Below, piece after piece: positions 1 to 4,604 of a stretch of 6,076 nucleotides of DNA. Source of the DNA: an uncultured Oscillospiraceae bacterium (lineage in GTDB: Bacteria > Bacillota > Clostridia > Oscillospirales > Oscillospiraceae); contig CANQUO010000132.1 in the NCBI GenBank assembly GCA_947627085.1, positions 1-6,076 of the forward strand. Reading direction: 5' to 3'. Each line of letters starts with the position of its first letter. The first letter of the stretch is position 1. The notes beneath the pieces were generated by a model, which ran no database searches, had not been told where the DNA came from, and saw nothing but the letters and a program-made list of their open reading frames with translations. Both the position numbers and the translations under genes were made by a program.

Positions 1-411
1 CTTGAGTATGCGCCCATCGAATTCCCCGCCGTGGCGGACTTCGATGTGACGCTGGCTCTCCGTAAGGCCGCCCAGAGCCTGGGCTACCGCCACCACACCG
101 GCGTCGTCCAGTGCAAGGACAGCTTCTACGGCCAGCACGCCCCGGAGCGAAGCCCCGTGTACTACGAGCTTCTCAATAAGTGGGAGTCCTGGAAACGCCT
201 TGGCGTTAAGGCAAGCGAGATGGAGTCGGCGGCCCTCTTCGTGGTTGCCGCCGCGCTGAAGGTCCGTTGCGGCAGCTGCTTCCATGTGGTCTGGAACCAG
301 GAGCGCGAGGCCGCCGGCCTAGACCAGACCCACACCCACGACACCTCCTCCGCCATAAAGGTCGGCGTGGAGGCCCTGAAGTTGCTCATTGAGCAGGATA
401 GAAAGGCATAA
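1..411 (+). CDS. udp: Uridine phosphorylase, C-terminal part (5' end outside window)
   Basis: This is the last 136 codons of a nucleoside phosphorylase gene; the frame is open from the first base and ends at TAA 409-411. Enzymes of this family split uridine with phosphate into uracil and ribose-1-phosphate in the cytoplasm. The visible part starts with an IEFPAVADFDV stretch. It then has the GVVQCKDSFYGQ segment matching the family's substrate-pocket region, and the ASEMESAALF motif, in which the EME residues contact the ribose. A VVWNQER segment follows, then a C-terminal helix. Uridine phosphorylases are usually about 250-260 residues, so roughly half is missing off the left edge. The GTG at 31 is an internal valine codon, not the start. 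The gene converges on the cdd-ending operon, whose products supply uridine (Cdd) and consume ribose-1-phosphate (DeoB). A broader purine/uridine phosphorylase specificity cannot be excluded from this half. Confidence 0.85.
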   Translation, partial: LEYAPIEFPAVADFDVTLALRKAAQSLGYRHHTGVVQCKDSFYGQHAPERSPVYYELLNKWESWKRLGVKASEMESAALFVVAAALKVRCGSCFHVVWNQEREAAGLDQTHTHDTSSAIKVGVEALKLLIEQDRKA

Positions 412-449
412 CGGAAAAACGTAAGGGAGGGTTTAGGACCCTCCCTTAC
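411..449 (-). terminator. Hairpin with T-tract, probable leftward terminator
   Basis: A perfect 12-bp stem (GTAAGGGAGGGT 421-432, ACCCTCCCTTAC 438-449) encloses a 5-base loop. Read leftward, the stem is followed at once by GTTTTTCCGT (420-411), which resembles an intrinsic terminator. Read rightward, it is followed by GACTATTATG with no T-run, so it would end the udp transcript less well, although it starts only 9 bases after the udp stop. An outer inverted repeat, ACGGAAAA 411-418 with TTTTCCGT 465-472, brackets it. It is the only hairpin in the spacer with an adjacent T-tract, so I infer that it ends the leftward operon, more than 330 bases past cdd. Confidence 0.5.
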
Positions 450-479
450 GACTATTATGGAAGATTTTCCGTTCACCCC

Positions 480-505
480 GTAGGGGCGGGTTCAAAACCC
501 GCCCG
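480..505 (+). repeat. GTAGGGG-family palindrome, copy A
   Basis: The element starts GTAGGGGC and ends GCCCG. It folds into a 9-bp stem, GGGCGGGTT (484-492) with AACCCGCCC (496-504), around a 3-base loop. It shares the GTAGGGG head and CCCG tail with the copies at 656-682 and 761-787, but its stem differs and still pairs perfectly. There is no T-tract, so it is not an intrinsic terminator. It is best read as a dispersed REP-like intergenic element. Confidence 0.7.
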
Positions 506-557
506 TCCCGCCTGCAGGCGAAAATCAAAATCCGGCGAAGCCAAACCATATTCTTCT

Positions 558-602
558 GGCTCCCCGTTTCAATGGGGAGCTGTCGCCGCAGTGACTGAGG
601 GG
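558..602 (-). repeat. GGGGAGC hairpin plus TGACTGAGGGG element (second repeat type)
   Basis: A 7-bp stem, GCTCCCC (559-565) with GGGGAGC (574-580), is followed by TGTCGCCGCAGTGACTGAGGGG (581-602 region). Read leftward it begins CCCCTCAGTCAC, continues through GACAGCTCCCC and ends GGGGAGCC. I recall this layout as a dispersed intergenic repeat in gut Clostridia, usually with a GTCAC/GTGAC second stem; here that stem is reduced to GTC/GAC. This is recognition from memory plus visible symmetry, with only one copy in the window. Confidence 0.5.
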
Positions 603-655
603 CCATGCGTGGTAGGCGCCAATTTATCAAACCTATCCCCCGCGTGGTGTCCCGC

Positions 656-682
656 GTAGGGGCCGATGCCTACATCGGCCCG
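656..682 (+). repeat. GTAGGGG-family palindrome, copy B
   Basis: A 27-base element with stem GGGCCGATG (660-668) and CATCGGCCC (673-681) around the loop CCTA. It matches the reverse complement of 761-787 at 26 of 27 positions, the single difference (T or C) falling in the loop. The two copies therefore form a head-to-head inverted pair about 78 bases apart. Confidence 0.8.
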
Positions 683-760
683 GCGCACCAATTTGACCTC
701 TGACCGAAATCGACGCGTAATATTATGTGCGCTTTAACGGGGCGTTGCAATATCGGGACA

Positions 761-787
761 CGGGCCGATGTGGGCATCGGCCCCTAC
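761..787 (-). repeat. GTAGGGG-family palindrome, copy C, overlapping the end of cdd
   Basis: This is the inverted copy of 656-682, with stem GGGCCGATG (762-770) and CATCGGCCC (775-783). Its GTAGGGG head (787-781 read leftward) contains the cdd stop codon TAG (786-784), so the repeat forms the gene's end. In the leftward mRNA the hairpin would start right after the stop codon. No T-run follows, so a role in protecting the mRNA 3' end is more plausible than intrinsic termination. Confidence 0.8.
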
Positions 788-1191
788 ATACCCCGGCTCT
801 CCTCAATATACGAATTATCAAACCCATATGGCAAAAGCTCGGGGAGGGTCAGGGTCTTGGTCTTTCCGGAGCGGTTGACGAGGATGACCTCCAGGTCCGG
901 GGAAAATTCGTTGAGGACCTGGCGGCAGACGCCGCAGGGGGCGGTGAAGCGCTCCGTGTCGGCGGCCACGGCGATGCGCCGGAATCTCCTCTTCCCCTCG
1001 CTGACGGCCTTGAATACAGCCGTACGCTCGGCGCAGTTGGTGGGGGTGTAGCCGGCGTTCTCGATGTTACAGCCGGTGTAGACCGTGCCGTCCTCGCACT
1101 CCAGGGCCGCGCCGACGGGAAAATTCGAATAGGGCACGTAGGCCATATCGAGCATCTCCACCGCCTTTTGGCAGAGCTCTTCAGTTGACAT
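784..1191 (-). CDS. cdd: Cytidine deaminase
   Basis: A 135-residue zinc enzyme that hydrolyses cytidine and deoxycytidine to uridine and deoxyuridine plus ammonia in pyrimidine salvage. The length matches the short tetrameric type such as the 136-residue Bacillus enzyme. Visible signatures are AYVPYSNFPVGAA near residues 17-29, GCNIENAGYTPTNCAERTA at 40-58 with zinc ligand Cys53 and catalytic Glu55, and PCGVCRQ at 85-91 with zinc ligands Cys86 and Cys89. The ATG at 1191-1189 follows an AGGAGGGA ribosome site (1204-1197) by 5 bases, and that site overlaps the deoB stop codon, which implies translational coupling. It is the last gene of the operon. Its TAG stop lies inside a palindromic repeat, so the last residues may have been reshaped by repeat insertion. 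In Bacillus, cdd lies upstream of era; here it is at the far end. Confidence 0.95.
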   Translation of the reverse strand: MSTEELCQKAVEMLDMAYVPYSNFPVGAALECEDGTVYTGCNIENAGYTPTNCAERTAVFKAVSEGKRRFRRIAVAADTERFTAPCGVCRQVLNEFSPDLEVILVNRSGKTKTLTLPELLPYGFDNSYIEESRGM

Positions 1192-1196
1192 AATAT

Positions 1197-1204
1197 TCCC
1201 TCCT
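1197..1204 (-). promoter_or_regulatory. cdd ribosome binding site overlapping the deoB stop
   Basis: AGGAGGGA lies 5 bases before the cdd ATG. Its first A (1204) is the last base of the deoB TGA stop codon (1206-1204). Ribosomes finishing deoB stop on the cdd initiation site, so the two salvage enzymes are probably made in coupled amounts. Confidence 0.8.
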
Positions 1205-2391
1205 CACTTAAGCTCACTGAGTATCGAGTGGCCGATGGCGCCCTGGGGCAAGCCGAGGCCGAAGTTATCAAGCACCGTGGCTCCGATTATGGCGAAGGTC
1301 TCCTGTTCCGGTAAAGCCCCGGCTCCGGCGAGCGACGGGGACCAGGCCAGAAACGGCACACGCTCCCTTGTGTGGTCCGTGCCCGTGTGGGTGGGGTCGT
1401 TGCCGTGGTCGGCGGTCAAAATAAGCAAATCCCGGCCCGTGAGCCTCTCCATGAGCACGCCGAGCTTTTCGTCGAACCTCTCTATCTCCTGTCCGTAGCC
1501 GATGGGGTCCCGCCGGTGTCCCCAGAGGGCGTCGAAGTCCACTAAGTTTACATAACACATTCCGGTGAAGTCCCGTCCGGCAATTTCGATGGTCTGCTCC
1601 ATGCCGTGGACGGAGCTTTTTGACTTCAGCGCCTCGGTCACGCCCTCGCCCACAAAGATATCATTTATCTTCCCCACGGCTATGACATCGAGCCCCGCGT
1701 CCGCCATCACGTTCATGTCCGTTCTGCCCGAGGGCTTCAGGGCGTAGTCGTGGCGGTTGGCGGTGCGCTTGAATTCGCCCTTTTTACTGCCCACATATGG
1801 CCTTGCGATGACTCTCCCCACGCGCCACTCGTCTCGCATTGTGAGCTCTCTCGCGATCTCACAGCACCGGTAGAGCTCCTCAAGTCCCATGGTCTCCTCG
1901 TTGCCGCAAATCTGCAGGACGGAGTCGGCGGAGGTGTAGACTATCATGTGGCCGGTGGCTATCTCCTCCTCGCCAAGCTCCTCCAAAATCTCCGTGCCGC
2001 TGGCCGACTTGTTGCCGATACACTTGCGGCCCGTGCGCTTTTCAAGCTCCGCGATGAGCTCCGGGGGGAAACCCGTGTCGGTGAAGGTTTTGAAGGGCTT
2101 TGTGGTGTGTATGCCCATCATCTCCCAGTGGCCCGTCAGGGTGTCCTTGGCCGGGCTCGTCTCACGGAGTGAGGCGTAGTAGGCCATGGGTTTTTCCGCC
2201 GGCGGGACATTGCGAAGGGGGTGGAGGTTTGAGATACCCAGCCTTTGAAGGTTCGGTATTTTGAGGTCCATTCTCTCTGCAATGTGGCCGAAGGTGTCCG
2301 TGCCCTTATCGCCGTACTCCTCCGCGTCGGGCAGGGCCCCGATGCCGAGGGAGTCCAGCACTATCACGAATACTCTGTCAAATTTTCTCAT
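1204..2391 (-). CDS. deoB: Phosphopentomutase
   Basis: A 395-residue cytoplasmic enzyme that interconverts ribose-1-phosphate and ribose-5-phosphate (and the deoxy forms), linking nucleoside breakdown to the pentose phosphate pathway. It belongs to the alkaline phosphatase superfamily with two manganese ions. The residues line up with the Bacillus cereus enzyme: Asp13 in VIVLDSLGIG, the phosphorylated threonine in KDTLTGHWE (Thr84), Asp287 and His292 in NLVDFDALWGHRRDP, Asp328-His329 in LTADHGND, and His340 in TGTDHTRE. Length is normal for the family (about 390-400). The ATG 2391-2389 has an AAGGGAG site 5 bases upstream, inside the end of the preceding larA-like gene; only one base separates that gene's stop from this start. 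With Cdd downstream and uridine phosphorylase converging, it completes a ribonucleoside salvage route. No frameshift or missing active-site residue is seen. Confidence 0.97.
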   Translation of the reverse strand: MRKFDRVFVIVLDSLGIGALPDAEEYGDKGTDTFGHIAERMDLKIPNLQRLGISNLHPLRNVPPAEKPMAYYASLRETSPAKDTLTGHWEMMGIHTTKPFKTFTDTGFPPELIAELEKRTGRKCIGNKSASGTEILEELGEEEIATGHMIVYTSADSVLQICGNEETMGLEELYRCCEIARELTMRDEWRVGRVIARPYVGSKKGEFKRTANRHDYALKPSGRTDMNVMADAGLDVIAVGKINDIFVGEGVTEALKSKSSVHGMEQTIEIAGRDFTGMCYVNLVDFDALWGHRRDPIGYGQEIERFDEKLGVLMERLTGRDLLILTADHGNDPTHTGTDHTRERVPFLAWSPSLAGAGALPEQETFAIIGATVLDNFGLGLPQGAIGHSILSELK

Positions 2392-2392
2392 T

Positions 2393-3646
2393 TTATCTCC
2401 CTTCCGCCCTGGGCAGTGTGGACCCGCCGTAGGGCATTATTATCACCGTGGCGTCCTCCCCGTACTCCCTGAGCGCCCCGTCCAGCGCCTCCTGAGCTGA
2501 GCGGGCGGGCGTCAGAAAGGCCGAGCGGACGGTATCCTCCGGAAGCTCCGAGACCAGCACTACCTTAGCGTTTTCAAGCACCATGGCGATGGCGGCGGCC
2601 TTGTGGCCCCCAAGCTCAAAGCGCGTCATGACCCGGTCTATCATGCTGTGGGCATCGGTTGCCTCGGATATCCAGCGCTCGAATACACGCTCCCCCAGCC
2701 CCTCCCGGCAGGAGCCTACGAGTATCACCGTGCCGCCCTTTTTAACGGCGTGCTTGGCGTTATCAAGGGCCTTCTGGGTCTGATAGAGGTTCAGGTCCTT
2801 CGGCGCGCCCCCCTGGGATACCACAACGATGTCGGCCCTCTCGGGTATCTTCTTCATGTAGAGCTTATCAAGAAACTCGCACCCGGCCCGGTGGGCCTTT
2901 TTCACGTCGCCGGCCACGGCCTTTATTATCTCCTTGTGCTCGTCCAACACCACGTTGAGGATAAAGTCGACGCCGCACATGTCCCCGGCCTCCTCGATAT
3001 CCGCCCGGAGATTGTTCGTCTCAAGGTTCCCGGCACAGCTGGTATCCTCCACCATCCGGGAGTGGTTCGACTGTATGGCCGCCCTTGTAGAGACCCCGGG
3101 CATTATGGCCTTGGCGCCCCCGGAGTACCCGGCGAAGTAGTGATACTCTATGTTCCCAAGGCATATCCGCCTGTCGGCGTTTGCCACCGGCGAGAATATA
3201 TCCACCGGCGTTCCACGGCTCGTGACGCCCATATGTACGCAGTCCGTGGGGTCCGAGTCAATACACTTTATCTCCCTGTACGCCCGCTCCCCGGCAAGAT
3301 GCCGCCTCTCGGCCTCAGTTTGCGCTCTGTGGCTCCCCAGGGCAAAGACGAGTGTAATATCCTCGGGCCTCGCTCCCCCGGCGTAGAGCTCATCCAAAAG
3401 CGCCGGCATGACCTTATAGGTGGGCATGGGCCGGGTGACGTCGCTGGTAACTACGGCTATCTTCTCCCCGGGCCTTATCATGTCCCGGAGCCGCCCGGTG
3501 CCTATGGGTTCGCATAATGCCCGTCTCACCTCCGCCTCCCCGGTAAGGCCCCGCTCCACCTCGTTGGGGGTGAGCACCGCCAGTATGTTCTTATCCGGCA
3601 CGGATATTTTCTGCGTGCCCGTGCCGAAGCCAAGTTCAAAATCCAT
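2393..3646 (-). CDS. LarA-family (nickel-pincer) 2-hydroxyacid racemase-like protein
   Basis: A 417-residue protein of the lactate racemase LarA family (N-terminal DUF2088 domain). Lactobacillus LarA uses a nickel pincer nucleotide bound covalently to a lysine. Counting from the ATG, I see DVTRPMP (Arg72, substrate region), GSHR (His106), then YHYFAGYSGGAKAIMPG with His169 and the cofactor-attaching Lys179, and SNHSR with His195, matching the LarA nickel-ligand histidine. LYQTQK near 288-292 matches the Gln and Lys of the second active-site segment, and FELGGHKAA follows. The C-terminus (GGSTLP) looks complete. The ATG at 3646 is chosen because AGGTG sits 6 bases upstream; a GTG three codons earlier (3655) would lack a ribosome site. 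Substrate is unknown: family members racemise or epimerise various short hydroxyacids, so lactate is only one option. No larB, larC or larE cofactor genes are in the window. It starts 9 bases after recO and ends 1 base before deoB. Confidence 0.85.
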   Translation of the reverse strand: MDFELGFGTGTQKISVPDKNILAVLTPNEVERGLTGEAEVRRALCEPIGTGRLRDMIRPGEKIAVVTSDVTRPMPTYKVMPALLDELYAGGARPEDITLVFALGSHRAQTEAERRHLAGERAYREIKCIDSDPTDCVHMGVTSRGTPVDIFSPVANADRRICLGNIEYHYFAGYSGGAKAIMPGVSTRAAIQSNHSRMVEDTSCAGNLETNNLRADIEEAGDMCGVDFILNVVLDEHKEIIKAVAGDVKKAHRAGCEFLDKLYMKKIPERADIVVVSQGGAPKDLNLYQTQKALDNAKHAVKKGGTVILVGSCREGLGERVFERWISEATDAHSMIDRVMTRFELGGHKAAAIAMVLENAKVVLVSELPEDTVRSAFLTPARSAQEALDGALREYGEDATVIIMPYGGSTLPRAEGR

Positions 3647-3652
3647 ATAAAT

Positions 3653-3657
3653 CACCT
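3653..3657 (-). promoter_or_regulatory. Ribosome binding site that fixes the larA-like start
   Basis: AGGTG (3657-3653) lies 6 bases before ATG 3646 and overlaps the recO stop codon TAG (3658-3656). The competing GTG start at 3655-3653 is part of this site, which argues against it. The overlap suggests coupling of the larA-like gene to recO translation. Confidence 0.65.
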
Positions 3658-4399
3658 ATCTTACCGTTTTATAATAATCAAGCGTCCTGAACCCCCGCCC
3701 AAGCTGAGTCAGGAGGTACGCCTCGCATATTTTTGAAAGTCTCCGCTCCGTCTCCGGTCCCACGGTGAAGGAGTATAATTTTTTCGGGTCGGCGGAGACT
3801 ATATGGCGCATGGCGTCCAGCACCCCCGGCGTCAGGGTCACGCACTCCCCCACCCCCTCGGGCCGGCAGGCGGCGCAGTACACCGTCCCGCCGGAAAGGG
3901 ACAGCACCGGCGCGGTCATGCTATCCTTGCCGCAGGCCCGGCACTCATTCAGCATGGGCTCAAAGCCCGAAAGGCAGGCCAATCTCAGCTCAAAGGCCGC
4001 CTTTATAATCCCGTCGGAGTTGAGCCCCTCCGACAGGGCGTAGAGGGCGTTGAGGCCAAGGGACAACAGCTCCGGGCTTGGCGCGTCCTCATCCGAAAGG
4101 CTCTCCAGCGCCTCGGCAAAATACGTCCCCAGGGCCAGCTTCGATATGTCCTCCCGAAGTCCCCGGAAGAGCTCCACGCTCCGGGCCTCCGTCAGGGTGT
4201 ACCTGTCCTTATTCTCAAAAAGCGTCATCTCCGACAGCGTCAGTAGCTGCGTGGCCGCCGCCAGCTTACTCCCCTTGCGCTTTGCGCCCTTGGCGTTTAT
4301 GGTTATCTTCCCGTTGGCGGCCGTCAGCACCGTCAAAATACGGCTCGACTCCTTATATTCCGTTTCTCTCAGGACAAGTCCCGGCGTCGTTATGTACAT
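3656..4399 (-). CDS. recO: DNA repair protein RecO
   Basis: A 247-residue recombination mediator. RecO works with RecR (and RecF) to load RecA on SSB-coated single-stranded DNA and also anneals strands. The N-terminus, MYITTPGLVLRETEYKE, begins the OB-fold domain and is typical of the family, continuing with RILTVLTAANGKI and AKGAKRKGSK (basic, likely DNA-binding). A helical region follows, and the zinc finger is intact with Cys153-Cys156 (ECRACG) and Cys175-Cys178 (YCAAC). Length is normal. The ATG 4399-4397 is preceded only by a G-rich GGGGG (4409-4405) instead of a classical AGGAGG, and a strong hairpin lies immediately upstream. Translation may therefore depend on ribosomes arriving from the small yqzL-like gene 19 bases upstream. 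The gene lies after era and yqzL, as in Bacillus. Confidence 0.95.
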   Translation of the reverse strand: MYITTPGLVLRETEYKESSRILTVLTAANGKITINAKGAKRKGSKLAAATQLLTLSEMTLFENKDRYTLTEARSVELFRGLREDISKLALGTYFAEALESLSDEDAPSPELLSLGLNALYALSEGLNSDGIIKAAFELRLACLSGFEPMLNECRACGKDSMTAPVLSLSGGTVYCAACRPEGVGECVTLTPGVLDAMRHIVSADPKKLYSFTVGPETERRLSKICEAYLLTQLGRGFRTLDYYKTVR

Positions 4400-4408
4400 C
4401 CCGGCCCC

Positions 4409-4430
4409 CGGACGGCCCTCAGGCCGTCCG
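4409..4430 (-). promoter_or_regulatory. Stem-loop at the yqzL-recO junction
   Basis: A perfect 9-bp GC-rich stem, CGGACGGCC and GGCCGTCCG (4409-4417 with 4422-4430), closes on the four-base loop 4418-4421. Leftward, the loop reads TGAG and holds the yqzL-like stop codon TGA (4421-4419). The stem ends 9 bases before the recO ATG and includes the edge of its G-rich ribosome site. An AGGGAG (4439-4434) lies just 5' of the stem. No T-tract follows, so it is not a terminator. I infer translational coupling of recO to yqzL, or a folded spacer that brings AGGGAG near the recO start. Confidence 0.5.
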
Positions 4431-4526
4431 TTCTCCCTCTCTTTTATTTTCCATGCCCCTGGCGGCCAGGAATATACGTATATCCCCCGTCGCCCAGAAA
4501 AGCCGCCATAAACCTTTTACGTCCAT
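4419..4526 (-). CDS. yqzL: YqzL-like small protein (35 aa)
   Basis: A 35-codon gene, ATG 4526-4524 to TGA 4421-4419, in the era-recO gap. AGAGG (4538-4534) precedes the start by 7 bases. The protein reads MDVKGLWRLFWATGDI, then RIFLAARGME, then a charged tail NKREGERTA. The W-x-x-F-x-x-TG-[DN]-I core followed by a short aliphatic stretch is the pattern of the YqzL family, small Firmicutes proteins usually encoded between era and recO. Family function is unknown to me; the conserved position suggests a link to Era or RecO, but that is inference. It has no signal peptide and is too short for a membrane domain, although residues 7-22 are hydrophobic enough for an amphipathic helix. It is easily missed by length filters. 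The stop codon falls in a hairpin loop just before recO. Confidence 0.75.
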   Translation of the reverse strand: MDVKGLWRLFWATGDIRIFLAARGMENKREGERTA

Positions 4527-4573
4527 TACGTTACCTCTCTCCCCGCGCTTTTATGTTGTGTACCGGCGCGTAG

Positions 4574-4602
4574 ATTATGAGAGGTAAATTTTTTCTTGTC
4601 AG
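4574..4602 (-). promoter_or_regulatory. Candidate sigma-A promoter ahead of yqzL-recO
   Basis: Leftward, CTGACA (4602-4597) and CATAAT (4579-4574) each match the -35 and -10 consensus at five of six positions, with the ideal 17-base spacer. The spacer is AT-rich (a run of A then TTTA), unlike the GC-rich surroundings. The -35 starts two bases after the era stop codon. Transcription would begin about 40 bases before the yqzL start. The 78-base era-yqzL gap is the largest in the operon, which fits an internal promoter driving yqzL, recO, larA-like, deoB and cdd. Confidence 0.5.
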
Positions 4603-4604
4603 TC

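Larger units (their letters stand above)
412..783. other. Convergent intergenic spacer filled with palindromes
   Basis: These 372 bases lie between two converging genes. I find no convincing coding sequence: the leftward reading frame over 433-630 runs straight through hairpins and resembles no family I know. In order the spacer holds the terminator-like hairpin (421-449), a GTAGGGG palindrome (480-505), a self-complementary 12-mer CGCCTGCAGGCG (509-520), a GGCTCCCC/GGGGAGC element (558-602), a second GTAGGGG palindrome (656-682), and a third, inverted one (761-787) that runs into cdd. The stretches between (about 603-655 and 683-760) show only a short AT-rich palindrome, TAATATTA, at 718-725. 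Confidence 0.75.

Noticed and set aside
433..630. A leftward 65-codon frame in the convergent spacer
   Set aside because: It runs through two hairpin repeats and the CGCCTGCAGGCG palindrome, and its product is basic and low in complexity with no recognisable motif.
480..787. CRISPR-like array
   Set aside because: There are only three palindromic copies, in mixed orientation, with unequal spacing (about 150 and 78 bases) and differing stems; no cas gene is present.
656..787. Inverted pair B/C as the ends of an insertion sequence or MITE
   Set aside because: The pair encloses only about 78 bases, no flanking target duplication is visible, and each copy is itself a complete palindrome, so they look like separate elements.
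761..787. Intrinsic terminator directly after cdd
   Set aside because: The hairpin is strong, but the leftward sequence after it is GTGTCCCGAT with no T-run.
725..1188. Two rightward frames starting near 725
   Set aside because: They overlap cdd antisense over most of their length, and their starts lie between two repeat copies without a ribosome site.
2603..3517. A long open frame (about 300 codons) on the + strand
   Set aside because: It lies antisense to the larA-like gene, which has intact catalytic motifs. The antisense protein is rich in Pro, Gly, His and Leu and resembles no family, as expected for a complementary frame in GC-rich DNA.
3653..3655. GTG as the start of the larA-like gene (420 residues)
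   Set aside because: It would have no ribosome site of its own and lies inside the AGGTG that is correctly spaced for ATG 3646.
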